A stretch of 12,528 nucleotides of DNA from the NCBI GenBank assembly GCA_035316885.1, contig DATHII010000208.1, positions 1 to 12,528 of the forward strand. The letters run 5' to 3'. The stretch comes from DASRTE01 sp035316885. Its GTDB lineage: Bacteria > Actinomycetota > Actinomycetes > Jiangellales > Jiangellaceae. The notes beneath the pieces were generated by a model. It did no database searches, was not told the DNA's origin, and saw only the letters and a program-made list of their open reading frames with translations. The position numbers were made by a program, and so were the translations under genes. Shown piece after piece: positions 1-6,368 of this stretch (the stretch's first letter is position 1; every line of letters begins with the position of its first letter).

Positions 1-206
1 TGCTCGAGGGTCGGGAACGGGGTGACGGTCCGGGCGCCCATCTGGTGCGCACGCCGGGAGGTCCGCGAAGACAGCTCGCCGACGTACGGAGCCAGCCGGT
101 CGTCGAGCGTCGGCCGCCGGCGGAAGGGCAGCCGGGACCACGTCAGCAGGAGACCACCGCAGAGAACCAGCCCGAGAAGGGCACCCAGCGAGGGCGTCGC
201 GCTCAC
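1..206 (-). CDS. TadC-like type II secretion system F family protein, N-terminal part (runs off left edge)
   Basis: Only the first 68 codons are in the window. The reading starts at a GTG (204-206) and begins VSATPSLGALLGLVLCGGLL. Residues about 5-22 form one hydrophobic segment. Then follow a basic stretch (LPFRRRPTLDDRLAPYV) and the piece VTPFPTLE. The RRPTLDDRLAPYV...TPFPTLE pattern is what I recognise from the N-termini of actinobacterial TadB/TadC proteins. These are inner-membrane platform subunits of the Flp/tight-adherence pilus machinery, which work with the TadA ATPase. Third positions are GC-rich, supporting real coding. The start is tentative: GGAAGG lies about 12 bases upstream, a bit far for a ribosome binding site. 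The gene follows sigA on the same strand with a 253-base gap. The family call rests on motif memory; the conserved C-terminal transmembrane part is outside the window. Confidence 0.66.
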   Translation of the reverse strand, partial: MSATPSLGALLGLVLCGGLLLTWSRLPFRRRPTLDDRLAPYVGELSSRTSRRAHQMGARTVTPFPTLE

Positions 207-459
207 CGGAGCACCCGGCCTTCCACCGGCAGCCGGCCCAGACGAAGCATCAGGCGATAGGCCACGAGACAGAGAGCGCCACGGCGCAGGGCACCGAGCA
301 AGAGCAGGCTGAGGTGTTGCGGTGCGCGAACCAGCGCCGGGACCTCGTACGTCGGCCTTGTCGGGCGAAGAGAGCAGGATCGGTGCCGCGGTGGAGCCGG
401 GCGGCGTGGCGGTCGCCGAGATGGGCGATGTCCAAATCGGTCTTTTCGTTGCCGGAGCC
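207..459. other. intergenic region between sigA and the TadC-like gene, with a doubtful coding-like frame
   Basis: This is the longest gap in the window. No convincing hairpin follows the sigA stop. One minus-strand frame is open and ends in TGA at 203-205, overlapping the GTG of the TadC-like gene. Its last part reads LLLLGALRRGALCLVAYRLM and then LRLGRLPVEGRVLR. About 78 percent of its last 50 codons end in G or C. There is no plausible start codon with a ribosome binding site. It could be a relict 3' end of an upstream gene or just GC-rich noise. Confidence 0.4.
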
Positions 460-1932
460 TCAGTCGAGGTAGTCGCGAAGCACCTGAGACCGCGACGGAT
501 GTCGCAGCTTGCTCATCGTCTTGGACTCGATCTGGCGGATCCGTTCGCGGGTTACCCCGTAGACCTTGCCGATCTCGTCGAGCGTCTTCGGCTGGCCGTC
601 GGTGAGTCCGAAACGCATCGACACCACGCCGGCCTCCCGCTCGGAGAGCGTGTCGAGCACGGCGTGCAGCTGCTCCTGGAGCAGCGTGAACGACACGGCC
701 TCTGCCGGAACGATGGCCTCGGAGTCCTCGATGAGGTCGCCGAACTCGCTGTCGCCGTCCTCGCCGAGCGGGGTGTGCAGGGAGATGGGCTCGCGGCCGT
801 ACTTCTGGACCTCGACGACCTTTTCCGGGGTCATGTCGAGCTCCCTGGCGAGCTCCTCCGGAGTCGGTTCGCGGCCGAGATCCTGCAGCATCTGCCGCTG
901 TACCCGGGCGAGCTTGTTGATGACCTCGACCATGTGCACGGGAATGCGGATGGTACGGGCCTGGTCGGCCATCGCCCGGGTGATCGCCTGCCGGATCCAC
1001 CAGGTGGCGTACGTGGAGAACTTGTAGCCCTTGGTGTAGTCGAACTTCTCGACAGCGCGGATCAGCCCGAGGTTGCCCTCCTGGATGAGGTCGAGGAAGA
1101 GCATGCCGCGACCGGTGTAGCGCTTGGCCAGCGACACGACGAGTCGCAGGTTGGCCTCGAGCAGGTGGTTCTTCGCCCGTCGACCGTCCTGGGCGATCCA
1201 CTGGAGCTCGTTACGGAGCTTGGGCGCCAACGCGTTGGAGTCGCGGGCGAGCTTCTCCTCGGCGAACAGACCGGCCTCGATTCGCTTTGCGAGCTCGACC
1301 TCCTGCTCGGCGTTGAGGAGCGGCACCTTGCCGATCTGCTTGAGGTAATCCTTGACCGGGTCGGCCGTGGCACCGGCGACCGAGACCTGTTGCTCGGGCT
1401 CGTCGGCGTCGTCGGCATCGGAGTAGATGAAACCCTCGGCCTCCTCCTTGGCCGCCGCCTCCTCGGGAGCAGCCACCTTGGCAAGCTCGCTGGGGTCGGG
1501 CTCGACGTCATCGAGCCCGGCCGGACCGGCCTCAGGCAGGTCGCCCGGGACGGCCACGGCCGGCTCGGCGGCGGCCTTACCGGAGTCAGCGCCCGCCGGC
1601 TCGGTCTCGTTCGCGGGCGCGGTCTTCGCGTTCTTGGTACCGGACCTGGACGCGGGTTTGCTGACCGGCTTCACGCCGGCCTTCTTGACCGGCTGCTCGG
1701 CCGCGGTGGACGGCTTGGCCCTGGCCGCCGACTTCCTGGCCGAACTCTTGCGGGCTGACCGGCCGGTCGTGGCCTCGGGGGCGTCGACCGTGGCCGTGGC
1801 AGAGGCGCGCCGGGCGGTCGCGGCGGCCACCCGGGACCCGCGTCCGCGGGACCGGCTGCCCGTGGCGAGGTCTTGCCCCTCTGGCAGATCGAGAATCCGG
1901 GCGTGCTCAGGGCGCGACGAACTCGACGACAC
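460..1932 (-). CDS. sigA: RNA polymerase primary sigma factor (SigA/RpoD/HrdB type)
   Basis: The principal sigma subunit directs RNA polymerase to housekeeping promoters. The predicted protein has 490 residues. I chose the GTG at 1930-1932 (VSSSSSRPEHARILDLPEGQ) because GAGAGG sits six bases upstream; an in-frame ATG at 1998 lacks such a site and adds 22 unlikely residues. Domains in order: a low-complexity N-terminus, first Lys/Ala/Arg-rich and then acidic (to about residue 185); region 1.2 from about 190 (ADPVKDYLKQIGKVPLLNAE); region 2 at about 255-339, with NLRLVVSLAKRYTGRGM, DLIQEGNLGLIRAVEKFDY and the -10-binding KFSTYATWWIRQAITRA; region 3; and region 4 at about 424-475 with the helix-turn-helix TLDEIGKVYGVTRERIRQIE. 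These motifs are those of group 1 sigma factors. The gene is downstream of usp and the HhH-GPD gene, with its own 150-base upstream region holding a SigR-like promoter candidate. Confidence 0.97.
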   Translation of the reverse strand: MSSSSSRPEHARILDLPEGQDLATGSRSRGRGSRVAAATARRASATATVDAPEATTGRSARKSSARKSAARAKPSTAAEQPVKKAGVKPVSKPASRSGTKNAKTAPANETEPAGADSGKAAAEPAVAVPGDLPEAGPAGLDDVEPDPSELAKVAAPEEAAAKEEAEGFIYSDADDADEPEQQVSVAGATADPVKDYLKQIGKVPLLNAEQEVELAKRIEAGLFAEEKLARDSNALAPKLRNELQWIAQDGRRAKNHLLEANLRLVVSLAKRYTGRGMLFLDLIQEGNLGLIRAVEKFDYTKGYKFSTYATWWIRQAITRAMADQARTIRIPVHMVEVINKLARVQRQMLQDLGREPTPEELARELDMTPEKVVEVQKYGREPISLHTPLGEDGDSEFGDLIEDSEAIVPAEAVSFTLLQEQLHAVLDTLSEREAGVVSMRFGLTDGQPKTLDEIGKVYGVTRERIRQIESKTMSKLRHPSRSQVLRDYLD

Positions 1933-1993
1933 GAAGGACCTCTCGACGTACGGGCGAATGGGAGCGACGGGTGGGTCACCACGACAGCGACAC

Positions 1994-2020
1994 AACATTC
2001 TGACACGGCGAACACTTCCC
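1994..2020 (-). promoter_or_regulatory. candidate SigR/SigH-type (oxidative stress ECF) promoter of sigA
   Basis: On the minus strand GGGAAG (2020-2015) is followed by 18 bases and then GTT (1996-1994), about 62 bases before the chosen sigA start. The published consensus for actinobacterial SigR/SigH promoters is GGGAAT/GGAAT with 18-19 bases to GTT, so this is one mismatch from it with correct spacing. In Streptomyces the primary sigma gene hrdB is reported to have such a promoter. No good TTGACA/TATAAT pair is visible nearby. The match is by eye and not tested experimentally. Confidence 0.5.
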
Positions 2021-2082
2021 GCGCGTAGCGAGCCTCACCTACCGGTCCACCGTAACCCGAGAATGCTGAGGTGTTGTCGTGC

Positions 2083-2673
2083 TCAGGCCTTCGGCGCTTT
2101 GGCCGCCGCCTTCATCTGCTTCTTGTAGGCCCGCACCTCGGCCAGACTCTCACCGTCGACGACGTCGGCGACCGAACGCCTCGAGCCCTCCTCGCCATAG
2201 GTTCCAGCCGCCTCACGCCAGCCCTCGGGCTGGACGCCGAGTTGCTTGCCGAGCAGTGCGACGAAGATGCGGGACTTCTGATCGCCGAATCCGGGCAGCT
2301 GCGCCAGCCGGCGTTTGAGCTCGGCTCCCGAGCCGGCCTCGGCCCACAGACGCGACACGTCGCCGTCGTAGCGCTCGACGACGAATGCGGCCAGCTTCTG
2401 GACCCGGGCACCCATTGACACGGGGTAACGGTGGACGGCCGGCGGGCCGCTCATCACCGACACGAACGCGTCGGGGTCGTGCCCGGCGACCACCGTGGGG
2501 TCGAGGGAAGCCGTGCCGAGCCGTTGCGCAATCGTCGACGGACCCGTGAAGGCCCACTCCATCGGGATCTGTTGGTCGAGGAGCATGCCCACCACCAGCG
2601 CGAACGGGTCGCGGGAGAGCAGGGCGTCGGCGCGGTCGTCCTGGGCGAGGCGCAGGCTCGGTGTGGCGGTCAT
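2083..2673 (-). CDS. HhH-GPD family base-excision-repair-like protein
   Basis: A 196-residue protein of the helix-hairpin-helix GPD fold, the fold of endonuclease III, MutY and AlkA DNA glycosylases. It resembles a small conserved bacterial family annotated only as uncharacterised HhH-GPD protein. The N-terminal part (residues about 24-45, FALVVGMLLDQQIPMEWAF) matches the usual first helices. The hairpin is LPGFGDQKSRIFVALLGKQL at 126-145. Counting without gaps from the hairpin leucine, the position of the catalytic Asp of endonuclease III falls on Glu150, and its catalytic Lys position on Gln132, next to Lys133. No iron-sulfur Cys cluster is present, and the C-terminus is Lys/Ala-rich. GAGGAG lies nine bases before the ATG. 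It is 18 bp downstream of usp, so probably cotranscribed with it. Substrate and lesion are unknown. Confidence 0.85.
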   Translation of the reverse strand: MTATPSLRLAQDDRADALLSRDPFALVVGMLLDQQIPMEWAFTGPSTIAQRLGTASLDPTVVAGHDPDAFVSVMSGPPAVHRYPVSMGARVQKLAAFVVERYDGDVSRLWAEAGSGAELKRRLAQLPGFGDQKSRIFVALLGKQLGVQPEGWREAAGTYGEEGSRRSVADVVDGESLAEVRAYKKQMKAAAKAPKA

Positions 2674-2691
2674 CGCTGTGGGCTCCTCAGC

Positions 2692-3102
2692 TCAGTCGTG
2701 TTCCTCGGCCTTGACCGCGAGCACCGGACACGGGGCGTCGAGCAGGATGCGCTGGGCGTTGCTGCCGAGGATCAGCTTGCCGACCGGGCTGCGCCTGCGT
2801 AGCCCGATGACGATGAAATCGGCCGAGGTCTCCTCGGCGACGGCGATCAGGTCGTCGGCGACCTCCATGCCCCGGACGAGCTGCCTGACCTCCGCCGAGA
2901 CCCCGGCCTCGGTGAGCTCCTGGCGCACGGCATCGAGCTCGGCGTCGGAGCGGACGGCTTCCTCGGAGTCGAAGTCGCGCCCCCCGCGAGCCGAGTTGAT
3001 GACGATCAGGTGCGCTCCCCGCAGCCGGGCCTCTTCGGCACCGCGACGCAGTGCTGCGCGGCCCTCTGCGTTCGGGACGTATCCGACGACGATCGTGGCC
3101 AT
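2692..3102 (-). CDS. universal stress protein, single UspA domain
   Basis: A 136-residue cytoplasmic protein spanning one UspA domain. It starts MATIVVGYVPNAEGRAAL, has the ADFIVIGLRRRSPVGKLILG core, and ends with APCPVLAVK. The family binds ATP or AMP in some members and modulates stress survival, usually as a dimer. Here the nucleotide motif G-2X-G-9X-G-S/T is partly degenerate: Gly100, Gly113 and Ser114 fit, but the second glycine position is Arg103. The usual first-strand Asp (VGVDGS) is also absent (VGYVPN). ATP binding is therefore uncertain, although I recall this variant as a recurrent actinobacterial subgroup. GAGAGGAG lies nine bases upstream of the ATG. The HhH-GPD gene follows after 18 bp. 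The gene is divergent from the patatin gene, sharing a 97-base intergenic region. Confidence 0.92.
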   Translation of the reverse strand: MATIVVGYVPNAEGRAALRRGAEEARLRGAHLIVINSARGGRDFDSEEAVRSDAELDAVRQELTEAGVSAEVRQLVRGMEVADDLIAVAEETSADFIVIGLRRRSPVGKLILGSNAQRILLDAPCPVLAVKAEEHD

Positions 3103-3124
3103 CGCGACGTGCTCCTCTCCCGAT

Positions 3125-3153
3125 GCCGCAACGCTGCGGCGTGCCGAACGCTA
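3125..3153 (-). promoter_or_regulatory. candidate usp promoter -10 with adjacent palindrome
   Basis: On the minus strand TAGCGT (3153-3148) fits the actinobacterial -10 pattern TANNNT. A perfect 6-bp palindrome with a 4-base loop (GCCGCA at 3125-3130, TGCGGC at 3135-3140) starts about eight bases downstream. It would fall right after the transcription start, ahead of the ribosome binding site. That suits an operator or a short leader hairpin. No clear -35 is visible. Low-certainty reading by eye. Confidence 0.35.
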
Positions 3154-3199
3154 CCCCAGGCGGCACCTGACCGGCACCGCCGCGTGGGACGATCACGCC

Positions 3200-4030
3200 G
3201 TGTCCGACGTCGCGTTCGTCCTCGGTGGCGGCGGAGTGCTGGGGGCGTCCGAGGTGGGGATGCTCCGCGCGCTCGTCGCCGCGGACATCGCGCCCGATCT
3301 CGTCATCGGCACCAGCATCGGAGCGGTCAACGGCGCCGTCTTCGCCTCCGCGCCCACCAGCGAAACCGTCGAACGACTCGAGACGCTGTGGACCAAGCTG
3401 TCCGCCGACGACGTCTTCGGCGGTTCTGCGCTACGCCGGATGTCGACACTGGCCCGGACGCGTACGCACACCCACCCCAGCGCTCCCCTGCGCGACCTGT
3501 TGACCGCGGCGCTCGGGGACGAGCGGCGGATCGAGGACCTGCGGGTGCGCTTCCAATGCGTCGCAGCGAGCATCGAGCGCGCCGCCGAGCACTGGTTCGT
3601 GCGCGGACGGGTGGTCGACGCGGTGATGGCCAGCAGCGCGGTCCCCGGCCTGCTGCCGCCGGTGGAGATCGACGGGGAGCACTATCTCGACGGCGGGCTG
3701 GTCAACTCGATCCCGGTCGGGCGCGCGATCGCCCTCGGCGCTCGCACCGTGTACGTCCTGCACGTCGGACGGATCGAACGCCCGCTCGTTCCACCGAGCC
3801 GTCCCTGGGAGGTGGCGATGGTGGCCTTCGAGATCGCTCGGCGGCACCGGTTCGCGGCCGACATGGCCGCCGTTCCCGACGACGTCAGCGTCCACCTGTT
3901 GCCGACCGGCGACCCCGACCCGCCCCGGTACGCGGACCGGTCGGTGCTGCGCTACCGCGACACCTCCCGGGTATCCGAACGGATCCAGCTCGCCCACGAG
4001 GCGGCCACCGCCTACCTGGCCCGGAGCTGA
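3200..4030 (+). CDS. patatin-like phospholipase family protein
   Basis: A 276-residue serine acyl hydrolase of the patatin/RssA type, expected to cleave acyl chains from (lyso)phospholipids or related lipids. The Ser-Asp dyad elements are visible. The glycine-rich oxyanion loop is LGGGGVLGAS (8-17), the nucleophile elbow is GTSIG with Ser39, and the DGG motif has Asp164 (YLDGGLVNSIPV). No signal peptide or membrane segment is seen, so the enzyme is probably cytoplasmic or peripheral. The GTG at 3200 was chosen because the conserved first strand (DVAFVLGGGG) starts right after it; the long open frame upstream overlaps usp on the other strand. No Shine-Dalgarno sequence is seen, but GACGAT six bases before the GTG could be a -10 for a leaderless transcript. 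The acyltransferase gene begins one base after the stop, which suggests linked lipid turnover. Confidence 0.9.
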   Translation: MSDVAFVLGGGGVLGASEVGMLRALVAADIAPDLVIGTSIGAVNGAVFASAPTSETVERLETLWTKLSADDVFGGSALRRMSTLARTRTHTHPSAPLRDLLTAALGDERRIEDLRVRFQCVAASIERAAEHWFVRGRVVDAVMASSAVPGLLPPVEIDGEHYLDGGLVNSIPVGRAIALGARTVYVLHVGRIERPLVPPSRPWEVAMVAFEIARRHRFAADMAAVPDDVSVHLLPTGDPDPPRYADRSVLRYRDTSRVSERIQLAHEAATAYLARS

Positions 4031-4031
4031 C

Positions 4032-5036
4032 GTGCTACCCCCGCTGTGGTTCCGCCGCGCGGTCGTCGCCCCCGTGGTCGCCGTCGCCCTCTGGATCGGA
4101 CTGTTCAGCGCCCCTTTGTGGCTGCTCGGCGCGGCCGCGGTGTCCCCGCTGTTGCCCGGGCGGTGGCGGCCGCTCCGCTTCCTGTGGTTCTTCGTGGTCT
4201 ACGCCGCGATGGAGCTCACCTGCCTATTGGCCCTGCTAGGTCTCTGGCTCGCGACCGGATTCGGTGCCGCGATGGACGCGCCGTGGTCACTCCGGGCGCA
4301 CTACGCGATCGTCCGATGGTTCCTCCGGGTGCTGGAGTGGGAGGCACGACGGGTGCTCGGCGTCCGGATCGTCGTCGAGGGCCCGACGCCGTCGGACTAC
4401 CGTGGCCGACCGCTGGTCGTCATGGCGCGCCACGCCGGCCCCGGCGACTCCTTCCTGGTCGTCCACTCGCTGATGAACTGGTACGGGCGCGACCCGCGCA
4501 TCGTGCTCAAGGACACTCTGCAGTGGGATCCCGCGATCGACATCGTTCTCAACCGGCTGCCCAACCGCTTCATCCCCCCGGACCCGGGCGCCGGCGGCAC
4601 GGACATCGAACAGAACATCGCCGACCTGGCGGCCGGCCTCGACCACGACGACTCGCTGGTGATCTTCCCGGAGGGCGGCAACTTCACCGCCGGTCGCCGG
4701 GTCCGGGCCATCGAGCGCCTGCGCCAGCGGGGGCACGTCGACGCAGCCGACCAGGCCGAGCAGATGGTCAACGTCATGCCGCCCCGGCCCGGTGGCGTCA
4801 CGGCCGCCCTACGGACCGCCACCGACGCCGACGCGGTGTTCGTCGCGCACACCGGCCTCGAGCACCTCGCCACCGTCGCAGACCTCTGGCGAGGGTTGCC
4901 GATGGACACCGAGATCCGCATGCACTGGTGGCAGGTGCCGGCGGCCGAGGTCCCGCGCGACGAGGACGCCGTCCCGGACTGGCTCTACGGCTGGTGGGAG
5001 CGGGTGGACGCCTGGATCGGCATCCACCGGCCATGA
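4032..5036 (+). CDS. membrane-anchored lysophospholipid (1-acylglycerol-3-phosphate type) acyltransferase
   Basis: A 334-residue member of the PlsC/LPLAT superfamily, which transfers acyl groups from acyl-CoA or acyl-ACP to lysophospholipids. Two hydrophobic N-terminal segments (about residues 9-32 and 47-75) would anchor it in the membrane. The catalytic block HX4D is seen as ARHAGPGDS with His134. The acceptor-binding block is FPEGGNFT from Phe212, a variant of FPEGT. The protein is longer than simple PlsC enzymes (about 240 residues), so the substrate may not be lysophosphatidic acid. It starts with GTG one base after the patatin stop, consistent with translational coupling, and its stop overlaps the dinB start (ATGA). 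The family call is firm; the substrate is inference. Confidence 0.9.
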   Translation: MLPPLWFRRAVVAPVVAVALWIGLFSAPLWLLGAAAVSPLLPGRWRPLRFLWFFVVYAAMELTCLLALLGLWLATGFGAAMDAPWSLRAHYAIVRWFLRVLEWEARRVLGVRIVVEGPTPSDYRGRPLVVMARHAGPGDSFLVVHSLMNWYGRDPRIVLKDTLQWDPAIDIVLNRLPNRFIPPDPGAGGTDIEQNIADLAAGLDHDDSLVIFPEGGNFTAGRRVRAIERLRQRGHVDAADQAEQMVNVMPPRPGGVTAALRTATDADAVFVAHTGLEHLATVADLWRGLPMDTEIRMHWWQVPAAEVPRDEDAVPDWLYGWWERVDAWIGIHRP

Positions 5037-6340
5037 GGGAGCAGCCCAGCGTCCTGCACCTCGATCTCGACGCCTTCTACGCCGCCGTCGAGCAGCGGGA
5101 CAAGCCCTCGCTGCGTGGCCGTCCGGTCATCGTCGGCGGGCTCGGCCCGCGTGGCGTCGTCTCCACCGCGTCCTACGAGGCGCGCCGCTTCGGCGTCCGG
5201 TCGGCCATGTCGATGGCCGAGGCAAGAGGGCGCTGCCCGAACGCGGCCTTCCTCGCCGGCAGGTTCGGCGCCTACCACGCGGTCAGCGAGGTGGTCATGG
5301 CCGCGCTGCGCGATCTGTCACCGCTGGTCGAGCCCATTTCGCTGGACGAGGCCTTCGTCGACCTGGCCGGAGAGCCGTCCCACGACCTCTCCCCGGCCGG
5401 CGTCCGGGCCATCGCCGAGTCGCTGCGCGCCGAAATCCACGACCGCACGCACATCACCGCCAGCGTCGGCGCGGCCAGTTCGAAGCTGCTCGCGAAGATC
5501 GCCTCGGAGCAGGCCAAGCCCGACGGTCTGCTTGTCGTCGAACCGGGGACCGAGCTCGACCTGCTGCAGCCGCTGCCTGTCCGTGCCCTGTGGGGGGTGG
5601 GTCCGGCGACCGCCGAGCGGCTGACGCGTCTGGGTGTCCGCACGGTCGGCGACATCGAGCGCGTCACCCAGGCCGAGTTGGTCGACGTGCTCGGCGAGGC
5701 GCACGGTCGCTCGCTGCACCGACTCGCGCGCGCCGAGGACGACCGGCCGGTCTCCTCCGAGCGCGAGTCGAAGTCGATCAGCGTGGAGGACACGTTCGAC
5801 CGCGACGTCACCGATCCCGCGCTGCTGTCCGCGCTGGTCGAGCGGATGGCGGCGCGCGTGACGGCGCGACTGGTCGAGTCGGGCCTGTCGGGTCGAACGG
5901 TCACGCTCAAGGTGCGGCTGCACGACTTCACCACGCTGTCCCGGTCGACCACGCTGCCAGCACCCACCGACGACGCGCGGGTCGTGTCACGGCTTGCCGC
6001 CGGCCTGTTCGCGGAGATCGACACCTCCGCCGGCATCCGGCTGCTGGGCGTCGGAGTCTCCGGCCTGGCCGACTGGGTTCAGGAAGATCTGTTCTCCTCG
6101 GCCGAGCCACGGGAGCCGGCGGAGGGCCCCGACCCTGCCGAGCAGGTACACGGTCCCCGCCGGTGGGTACCCGGGATGGACGTCCACCACGCCACACTCG
6201 GACCGGGGTGGGTGTGGGGCAGCGGCCGCGGCCGGGTCACTGTCCGCTTCGAAACCGCGGACACCCCACCCGGCCCGGTCCGTACCTTCGCCGTCGACGA
6301 TGCCGACCTCTCCCCCGCCCCCGCCACGTTCTCAGGCTGA
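5033..6340 (+). CDS. dinB: DNA polymerase IV (Y-family, DinB)
   Basis: A 435-residue translesion DNA polymerase. The N-terminal catalytic motif LHLDLDAFYAAVEQ contains metal-binding Asp11. The second catalytic pair is Asp105-Glu106 in ISLDEAFVDL. The tyrosine-type steric gate is in AFYAAVE. Helix-hairpin-helix DNA-binding sequence follows (LWGVGPATAERLTRLGV), then the little-finger domain (about 240-345). A beta-clamp-binding pentapeptide QEDLF is at 350-354. Residues about 380-430 form a further conserved-looking tail (WVPGMDVHHATLGPGWVWGS, then RVTVRFET) of the kind I recall in mycobacterial DinB1. The ATG overlaps the acyltransferase stop by four bases, so translation is probably coupled to the lipid genes. 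No LexA/SOS box is visible immediately upstream. The ATG is preferred over longer in-frame openings because the catalytic motif begins seven residues after it. Confidence 0.96.
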   Translation: MREQPSVLHLDLDAFYAAVEQRDKPSLRGRPVIVGGLGPRGVVSTASYEARRFGVRSAMSMAEARGRCPNAAFLAGRFGAYHAVSEVVMAALRDLSPLVEPISLDEAFVDLAGEPSHDLSPAGVRAIAESLRAEIHDRTHITASVGAASSKLLAKIASEQAKPDGLLVVEPGTELDLLQPLPVRALWGVGPATAERLTRLGVRTVGDIERVTQAELVDVLGEAHGRSLHRLARAEDDRPVSSERESKSISVEDTFDRDVTDPALLSALVERMAARVTARLVESGLSGRTVTLKVRLHDFTTLSRSTTLPAPTDDARVVSRLAAGLFAEIDTSAGIRLLGVGVSGLADWVQEDLFSSAEPREPAEGPDPAEQVHGPRRWVPGMDVHHATLGPGWVWGSGRGRVTVRFETADTPPGPVRTFAVDDADLSPAPATFSG

Positions 6341-6368
6341 TCTCAGCCGGCCCGGGCACACTGGCGCC
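6329..6368 (+). promoter_or_regulatory. candidate MprA box and leaderless-type promoter of mprA
   Basis: Two 8-base repeats, TTCTCAGG (6329-6336) and ATCTCAGC (6340-6347), sit three bases apart, so the TCTCAG cores are 11 bp apart on one face of the helix. Ten bases after the second core is CACACT (6357-6362), a -10-like CANNNT element, and six bases later the mprA ATG. M. tuberculosis MprA is reported to bind two loosely conserved 8-bp direct repeats upstream of mprA and pepD. The box overlaps the last codons of dinB. The same layout recurs before pepD. Confidence 0.65.

Noticed and set aside
322..1758. Long plus-strand open frame (478 codons) opposite sigA
   Set aside because: It mirrors sigA codon structure and its translation is Leu/Gly/Val-rich with no motif; the minus strand encodes a complete sigma factor.
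1933..1998. Upstream ATG start for sigA at 1998
   Set aside because: It would add 22 atypical residues, and the candidate promoter would sit almost on top of the start; the GTG at 1932 has a good ribosome binding site.
308..2076. Repeated 12-mer GCTGAGGTGTTG at 308-319 and 2065-2076
   Set aside because: Several shared 12-mers are expected by chance in 12.5 kb; there is no extension or symmetry to suggest a mobile element or site.
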